A stretch of 27,945 nt of DNA from an uncultured Bacillota bacterium. GTDB taxonomy: Bacteria > Bacillota > Clostridia > Peptostreptococcales > Anaerovoracaceae. Position 1 is the stretch's first letter; the number at the start of each line of letters is the position of its first letter. The notes under the pieces were generated by a model. The model did no database searches. It was not told where the DNA came from and saw only the letters and a program-made list of their open reading frames with translations. Of this stretch, positions 23,594 to 27,945 are shown one piece after another. The position numbers were made by a program, and so were the translations under genes. The stretch spans positions 1-27,945 of the forward strand of contig CAUDEQ010000021.1 in assembly GCA_958448635.1 (NCBI GenBank). The letters run 5' to 3'.

Positions 23594-23718
23594 TATTTTC
23601 CATTTAATTCATCGATTTTTCTTTTATATACTTTTCTGCCTTTCACTTTAATGACATTCCATCGTATGATACGGCTATTTGATATTCCGTCATATTCTTT
23701 TCTGCGATTATCCTCGCA

Positions 23719-23768
23719 AGAAAAAACGACCTCCCAATGGTTAGATTTTGTCTAACCGTTGAGGGTCG
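23719..23768 (-). terminator. Strong terminator after the 69-residue gene
   Basis: A long hairpin, CGACCCTCAACGGTTAGA pairing with TCTAACCATTGGGAGGTCG around a CAAAA loop, is followed by TTTTTTCTT on the minus strand. Confidence 0.9.
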
Positions 23769-23816
23769 GTTCCCTGTTAACCGGCTCTTTGCGGATTATT
23801 ATAGCATTTCTATAAC

Positions 23817-24026
23817 CTACGCCAGCCCTTCAACCTTTGCCAGTGTATCCTCGTCGGAGAGCTCCATGTCAAGGATATTCATGATTTCCTTTACATGCTC
23901 AGGGTTCTTTAACGCAAACTGCCAGATTTTCTGTCCTATCTCATTGTCCATTCTGCCTGAACGAATCTTGTATTCCAGCAGGTCTCCCACCGGCATGACA
24001 ATTTCTCTCTTTTCCTTCATGTCCAT
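23817..24026 (-). CDS. Unknown 69-residue protein
   Basis: A short, charged, soluble protein (MDMKEKREIVMPVGDLLEYK at its start) with no membrane segment and no cysteine. Predicted helices fill the rest (EIGQKIWQFALKNPEHVKEIMNILDMEL). I recognise no family. It is probably a real gene, because it has a promoter with near-consensus boxes, AAAGGA before the ATG, and one of the strongest terminators in the window 48 bases after its stop. It stands alone between the phosphatase and the recA region. Confidence 0.65.
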   Translation of the reverse strand: MDMKEKREIVMPVGDLLEYKIRSGRMDNEIGQKIWQFALKNPEHVKEIMNILDMELSDEDTLAKVEGLA

Positions 24027-24081
24027 GATATCAATTCCTTTCTATGGTATAAATTTGCTGTATTCGATGTGTTTCACAAAT

Positions 24082-24110
24082 ATTTTAGCAGAAAGCATCA
24101 GCAGTGTCCA
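24082..24110 (-). promoter_or_regulatory. Promoter of the 69-residue gene
   Basis: Minus-strand TGGACA (24105-24110) and TAAAAT (24082-24087), each one base from consensus, separated by 17 bases. About 50 bases lie between it and the start codon. Confidence 0.65.
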
Positions 24111-24133
24111 CCTTCAGCACCCGTGCACCGGCT

Positions 24134-24592
24134 TTACCTGACACGCCTAAAATATTCAAGGAGGCCTGTACATCCTTCGACCACATCATCGTATGTAATA
24201 TCAAAATTCCCCGTATACCAAGGATCTGCAATGCTCTTATCCTTTCCTGCAAATTCCGCCAGCTTGGAGATCTTATGCTCAGCATCTTCTCCGACAATAC
24301 GTATTATATTTCTGATGTTGGCATCGTCCATGCCGATTATGTAATCGAAGCTTTCGTAATCCTCCTTCGTCATCTGGCGGGCGCGACGCTTCGTATACGG
24401 GATCCCGTTTTCATCCAGCTTGCGCTTCGTTCTCGGATCCGTGTCGTTCCCCAGCTCCTCGCGGCTGGTCGCCGCAGATTCTATATGAAAATCATCGGCA
24501 ATCCCTGCCTTGCTTACCATATCCTTAAAAACAAATTCCGCCATAGTGCTTCGACAGATATTGCCGTGGCACACGAACAAAACTTTTATCAT
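24134..24592 (-). CDS. Low-molecular-weight protein-tyrosine phosphatase
   Basis: Small cytoplasmic phosphatase (152 aa, usual size). The P-loop CHGNICRS (Cys8 to Arg14, the C-x5-R motif) carries the nucleophile, and DPWYTGNF near residue 122 holds the general acid Asp. Ribosome site AAAGGAG. No capsule or kinase genes are nearby, so the cognate phosphoprotein or phosphoarginine substrate cannot be guessed. It probably has its own promoter in the gap after rtcB. Confidence 0.93.
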   Translation of the reverse strand: MIKVLFVCHGNICRSTMAEFVFKDMVSKAGIADDFHIESAATSREELGNDTDPRTKRKLDENGIPYTKRRARQMTKEDYESFDYIIGMDDANIRNIIRIVGEDAEHKISKLAEFAGKDKSIADPWYTGNFDITYDDVVEGCTGLLEYFRRVR

Positions 24593-24720
24593 ATCTCTTA
24601 AACTCCTTTAAAATGCTGATTTTCCTTGATTTTACGCCACTTTCCGGCATTTCCGCGGCAGAGGCATTTTCATCTTATAACAGTATAACTTCGCATAAAT
24701 CTGCTTATTTTGGCCATCAT

Positions 24721-24763
24721 CTGTCGTAAATTCTGTCGTAAATTCAAAAGATTTACGACACAG
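24721..24763. repeat. Tandem 12-mer plus inverted copy
   Basis: CTGTCGTAAATT occurs twice in exact tandem (24721-24744). After a 6-base gap an inverted copy ATTTACGACACAG follows, so either direct copy can pair with it (10-bp stem). It lies in the 275-bp gap between rtcB and the phosphatase gene; no T-run follows, so it is not a normal terminator and may be a protein site. No gene was seen in the rest of that gap. Confidence 0.75.
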
Positions 24764-24867
24764 ATATTTTACTGAATTTGAAAATGCTTAAGCATCTTTA
24801 TTTTACAACAGTTTGGAGGTTTACACAATCTCTGGGATATTCCTTGAATTCTACATGCAAAGCGCTA

Positions 24868-26076
24868 CTATTCAGCTGCCTTAAAATTGTATAACGGTCT
24901 GATCCGGTACAGAATATCTGCCGTCGGTTCGATCTGCTCAACGATTTCATCTAACGACTTATATGCCATTGGAGCTTCATCCAGTGTACGTCTGTTGATG
25001 CAGGTAGTATAGATACCTTTCATCTGCTCTTCATACTCCTGCATGGATAGTTTTTCCAAAGCATCCTTTCTGCTCATTATTCTTCCGGCTCCATGAGGCG
25101 CAGAACAGTTCCATTCCGCATTTCCCCTGCCGATGCAAATCAGACTCCCGTCACGCATGTTGATGGGAATCAGAAGCTTCTGCCCTGTTTGAGCTGAAAC
25201 CGCACCTTTTCTCAAAATCATCTCGTCGGTATCAATATAATTATGTATCGTTGTAAACTGTTCTGCTACCGTCACATCCATACCCTTTACAATCACATCA
25301 ATCATTGCTCTTCGATTAAGAGCTGCAAATTGCTGGACAATCTTCATATCGTGAATGTATTCATTAAACAGCACTCCCTCAACATATGCAAGTTCTTTTG
25401 AGACCGGAGTGGCTTTAGCACGCTCTTTTCTTAACTGCTTTAATTTCTTGTTTATTTCTTTAGAACGTCCTTGTTCCTTCATTTCACGTATCATAGCATC
25501 AATTTGAAAGCGAGCGCTTCCGCACAGCGCCGTAAAGCCTTCATTTTGATAATACCGGGCAACTTCATTTCCCAAATGACGGCTGCCTGAATGAATAACA
25601 ATATAATGATTATCATCACCATCTTTGTTTACTTCGATAAAATGGTTCCCTCCACCAAGGGTGCCGATACTTCTTCTTGCTCTGACCAGGTTAACATGTT
25701 CAGCACAACAGAGCTTCTCCAAATCGATTTCTCTGTTCAAAGGATGCTCCTTATCACGGACATCTCTTCCGCTTGGGATTTCACTTCTAATCAGAAAATC
25801 AAGCTTGTTGAAATCAATTTCTTTTTCCCTGATACGGATAGTTTCCATGCCGCATCCAATGTCAACACCCACCATTCCCGGGACGACTCTGTCTGCAATG
25901 GTCATCGTAGTACCTATCGTACATCCCATACCTGCATGTACGTCCGGCATTATTCTTATTTTGCTGTTTTTAAATGTTTCCTGATCGCAAACCGCTTTAA
26001 TTTGCCCTGCTGTAACTTTATCGAGTTCTTTACAGTAACAGACAGCATTATTATATCTTCCTTCCACTTTAATCAT
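24868..26076 (-). CDS. rtcB: RtcB-family RNA ligase
   Basis: GTP-dependent ligase (402 aa) that joins 2',3'-cyclic-phosphate or 3'-phosphate RNA ends to 5'-OH ends, as in repair of cleaved tRNA. Metal ligands are seen in GVDIGCGM (Asp72, Cys75), GGGNHF (His145), HSGSRH (His162) and TIHNY (His278). The guanylated histidine is His328 in APHGAGR. The ATG at 26076 follows GGAG; the upstream in-frame ATG has no ribosome site. It sits 96 bases after a Ro60-like VWA gene. No RtcA cyclase or RtcR activator is in view. An 11-base motif before its ribosome site is repeated before the partner gene. Confidence 0.95.
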   Translation of the reverse strand: MIKVEGRYNNAVCYCKELDKVTAGQIKAVCDQETFKNSKIRIMPDVHAGMGCTIGTTMTIADRVVPGMVGVDIGCGMETIRIREKEIDFNKLDFLIRSEIPSGRDVRDKEHPLNREIDLEKLCCAEHVNLVRARRSIGTLGGGNHFIEVNKDGDDNHYIVIHSGSRHLGNEVARYYQNEGFTALCGSARFQIDAMIREMKEQGRSKEINKKLKQLRKERAKATPVSKELAYVEGVLFNEYIHDMKIVQQFAALNRRAMIDVIVKGMDVTVAEQFTTIHNYIDTDEMILRKGAVSAQTGQKLLIPINMRDGSLICIGRGNAEWNCSAPHGAGRIMSRKDALEKLSMQEYEEQMKGIYTTCINRRTLDEAPMAYKSLDEIVEQIEPTADILYRIRPLYNFKAAE

Positions 26077-26091
26077 TTTATCATCTCCAAA

Positions 26092-26102
26092 ATTTACAAG
26101 AC
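26092..26102 (-). repeat. GTCTTGTAAAT motif before rtcB
   Basis: Eleven bases just upstream of the rtcB ribosome site, identical to 27658-27668 before the partner gene. Confidence 0.6.
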
Positions 26103-26172
26103 GCCTCATATGCCCTTATTTCGGTTAACAGTCGAATGCATAACATTTGCTGTTGGCGTCTTTACGCTGAAA

Positions 26173-27642
26173 TCATGCCACAACAGACATATATCTCTCA
26201 CTTCTCAGGACACCCATCATGAAATCGTACGGATCATATAGCCCGCTTGCCACCATGGAAAATATTTTAGGCGTACAGCCGGAAACAAGCACAACGCCTT
26301 GATCATTCATCTTAACAGGCTGTTGGGCATTTCTGCTGCATACATTCCAGAACACAACCTGCGGAAGCTGATATCCGTGCTGCCTGAATAATTTTCCGGC
26401 ATACTCGAAATTTGTCAAGCCCGCATCCTGTGTACAGCAATTAAACTCCATATCGGAAATAATATAAATCGTTTTTGGCAATTCTTCCTGCAGGAGGTTA
26501 TTCTTTACCGCTGTGCGTAAAACGAGCTCAAACACTTTCAGGATGTTCGTATCCGCCACTTCATTATACTCCATGCAGTACATTACTTTGTCAACGATAT
26601 CCTTACCCTTGATTTCCACCAGCTTCGGGCTATGGGAAAAGGTTATGAAATGGTTTTTAAAAGCACCTTTGCTACGTTCAGCAAAATAAATTCCGAGTGA
26701 AAGCGCCACGGCTGCCGGTTGCGGCGCTCCGTACCCATACATGGAAGCTGAGCCGTCTATCACCACTAAGGCATTATCTTCATTTGTGAAATCATCAAGT
26801 CCATTCCATGAAACATCCATTGCCAGACGTTCTTCCTCGGTAAAGACCTCTCTCCCCCACATTTTTACAACAGGTCTGATTATTTCATACGGCAGCAGCG
26901 TTCCTGTATTTATCTTTGCTTTACCGCAATTCACTTTATCTAAATAATCCAGATATCGCTCACTATCATTTCTGAGAAAAGCCTTTCTGTATTTATACAT
27001 CGCTCCGGATGGCTGCTTCGAGTAATCAAAGGTATAATCCTTCTCACGCAGATTGTTTTCAATCAATCTGATATGATTTCTCAATGCACTCAATGTCTTT
27101 CTGTATTCCACTTCTCTCATATTCAGCGCTTTGGCAATTTTCTTAGCCTTCGCAACAGCCTCTTTGTTTGATGTGTTTACAGAAGGCAGCCATTTTGCCA
27201 GCAAGGTAACCGGCCGCTTCTGATCCATCGCCTCAATGTCTTCCTTCAGGCATTTTTCAATGTATTGGACAGCTTCATTTTCACAAGGAGTTCCCATCAG
27301 GCTCAGCAAATCATCAAAGCGCCCAAACTCTGCTATCTGTTCAAGATTCCTGATCACCGATTCCTTTCTGTAGCCGGCCAGCCAGTTAATACATACCCTG
27401 AAGGTTCTGCGTTCACCAAGGCCATCTCTCACATCTCTGCCGAAAAACAGGTTTTTCATAGCCAGGTCGGCATCTTCAATGTAAGCCATTTTAAAACGCC
27501 TTATAATTTCCTCTTCGCCCACATGCCTCAATGCCCCAATAGTTGCAAAAAGATCCAGATTGTCGGAATATGTAGTGATATATGTTGCTGCTCCATTTTC
27601 TGTATAAGTTTTATTTGCCTCATATTTTAACTTATTTAACAT
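26173..27642 (-). CDS. DUF2828/Ro60-like VWA-domain protein
   Basis: Protein of 489 aa. The N-terminal helical half (about 1-270) carries the family pattern YTENGAATYITTYSDNLDLFATIGALR and FFGRDVRDGLGERRTFR. The C-terminal von Willebrand A domain has a full metal site: D-G-S-A-S (296-300), Thr365 and Asp397. Helical-repeat ring plus VWA is the layout of Ro60/Rsr, which binds misfolded RNA and small Y RNAs. I assign it to the related DUF2828 group, since classic TROVE motifs are not obvious. Its partner RtcB and a tRNA-like RNA upstream support an RNA-repair or RNA-surveillance role. The start is the ATG at 27642 behind AAGGAGGTG. Confidence 0.8.
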   Translation of the reverse strand: MLNKLKYEANKTYTENGAATYITTYSDNLDLFATIGALRHVGEEEIIRRFKMAYIEDADLAMKNLFFGRDVRDGLGERRTFRVCINWLAGYRKESVIRNLEQIAEFGRFDDLLSLMGTPCENEAVQYIEKCLKEDIEAMDQKRPVTLLAKWLPSVNTSNKEAVAKAKKIAKALNMREVEYRKTLSALRNHIRLIENNLREKDYTFDYSKQPSGAMYKYRKAFLRNDSERYLDYLDKVNCGKAKINTGTLLPYEIIRPVVKMWGREVFTEEERLAMDVSWNGLDDFTNEDNALVVIDGSASMYGYGAPQPAAVALSLGIYFAERSKGAFKNHFITFSHSPKLVEIKGKDIVDKVMYCMEYNEVADTNILKVFELVLRTAVKNNLLQEELPKTIYIISDMEFNCCTQDAGLTNFEYAGKLFRQHGYQLPQVVFWNVCSRNAQQPVKMNDQGVVLVSGCTPKIFSMVASGLYDPYDFMMGVLRSERYMSVVA

Positions 27643-27788
27643 CTTTCGCACCTCCTTATTTACAAGACACTTAGCCATTCGAGGATTTTCAGTCCCTCTG
27701 GTTTGCTGAGCCTATCTGTACTCGTTTTTTCAAGAAACGGTATCTTATATCCGATGGTTGCTGCAGGTGTCTTTTACAAGGTGCCCGG
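27643..27788 (-). promoter_or_regulatory. Leader between the tRNA-like RNA and the Ro-like gene
   Basis: No promoter of good quality is seen here, so the RNA and gene may share one transcript. It includes the GTCTTGTAAAT motif and a second small hairpin (GAGG with CCTC around GACTGAAAAT) resembling an anticodon arm. Confidence 0.4.
27658..27668 (-). repeat. GTCTTGTAAAT motif before the Ro-like gene
   Basis: Exact 11-base match to the motif before rtcB, placed at the same distance upstream of the ribosome site. Confidence 0.6.
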
Positions 27789-27865
27789 TAATATGATGCA
27801 GGAGTTGAACCTGCCGGTGTCGGAGTATAAATCCGGACTTTCCCAAAGTTAAAGATACCACATCA
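27789..27865 (-). ncRNA. tRNA-like cloverleaf RNA, candidate Y RNA (YrlA type)
   Basis: The minus strand folds as a 73-base cloverleaf (27863 to 27791). The acceptor-like stem ATGTGGT pairs fully with ATCATAT, with two G-U pairs, and can extend by two more pairs. The D-like arm is CTTT/AAAG with a GGG-containing loop. The anticodon-like arm is CCGGA/TCCGA (four of five pairs) with a seven-base loop TTTATAC, then a five-base variable loop. The T arm is perfect, GCAGG-TTCAACT-CCTGC. It is unlikely to be a working tRNA: position 8 is A, the D stem is weak, no CCA follows, and the stem can extend past position 73. tRNA-mimicking Y RNAs are encoded beside Ro/Rsr genes in other bacteria, as here. 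Confidence 0.6.
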
Positions 27866-27945
27866 ATCCCACGCTGACTTTTGCTCAACTGATACAGCCG
27901 GAGGGCTGGATAACAAGAAAAGGCGGTATGCGCCCCGTGGAGGGG
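27866..27945. other. GC-rich right edge, no gene assigned
   Basis: Short open frames exist on both strands but none has a ribosome site and start inside the window. This may be the 5' part of the tRNA-like transcript or the end of a neighbouring gene. Confidence 0.3.

Larger units (their letters stand above)
23341..23726. other. 386-bp region upstream of recA, no established gene
   Basis: Apart from the perfect promoter at 23565-23593 and the possible short ORF at 23452-23523, I find no known RNA or protein. No terminator is seen between that promoter and recA, so its transcript may run into recA as a long leader. Confidence 0.5.

Noticed and set aside
23590..23745. Open minus-strand frame of about 50 codons between the terminator and the perfect promoter
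   Set aside because: It has no start codon with a ribosome site and reads through the terminator hairpin, so it is not supported as a gene.
27754..27852. 32-codon plus-strand ORF over the tRNA-like element
   Set aside because: It has no ribosome site and lies exactly antisense to the cloverleaf; it is better explained as a shadow of the RNA.
27789..27865. Ordinary tRNA gene (anticodon UAU)
   Set aside because: A at position 8, a weak D stem, a mismatch in the anticodon stem, no CCA and an over-long acceptor stem argue for a tRNA mimic.

Overview
The window looks like chromosomal DNA of a spore-forming, low-to-mid-GC Firmicute of the class Clostridia, probably a gut-type anaerobe. The reasons are SpoIIID next to an MreB/Mbl-type gene, strong AGGAGG ribosome sites, a Firmicutes SOS operator at recA, and an arginine deiminase pathway beside an Amadori-product (fructosamine) operon. 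Nearly every gene lies on the minus strand; only spoIIID is on the plus strand. Species cannot be named from sequence alone.

Layout in the direction of minus-strand transcription (right to left). (1) 27945-24868: a tRNA-like cloverleaf RNA, a Ro60-like/DUF2828 VWA protein and the RNA ligase RtcB, which together look like an RNA-repair or RNA-quality-control module. (2) 24592-23817: a low-molecular-weight tyrosine phosphatase, then a 69-residue unknown protein with its own promoter and a strong terminator. (3) 23593-22112: a perfect-consensus promoter with a possible tiny ORF, then recA with two LexA-type boxes and a terminator. (4) 22114-19721: rplU (with an extra C-terminal domain and a leader RNA), rpmA (without the Firmicutes N-terminal extension, and with no prp gene nearby) and obg. 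(5) 19684-15369: a membrane protein with a degenerate LytM domain, an HD hydrolase, two radical-SAM-linked proteins and comEA. (6) 15026-15307 (+): spoIIID, diverging from the mreB-rlmL-mocR unit (14869-11247), whose genes are joined by 4-bp ATGA overlaps. (7) 11229-7768: arcB-arcA-arcC, ending in a perfect hairpin terminator. (8) 7706-101: frlD-like kinase, two GntR/UTRA regulators, frlB-like deglycase and a Pot-type ABC transporter (potA, potB, potC, potD order), ending in a terminator.

Regions 7 and 8 probably work together. The ABC system would import a cationic glycated amino acid, the kinase would phosphorylate it and the deglycase would release glucose-6-phosphate plus the free amino acid. 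If that amino acid is arginine, the adjacent deiminase pathway would turn it into ATP, ammonia and ornithine. A shared ACTGGTA motif at the frlB and arcB promoters suggests common control.

The observations most worth following are the tRNA-like RNA beside the Ro-like/RtcB pair, the loss of the PLP lysine in the MocR regulator, the loss of polyamine-binding tryptophans in the PotD homologue, and the joint absence of Prp and the L27 extension.
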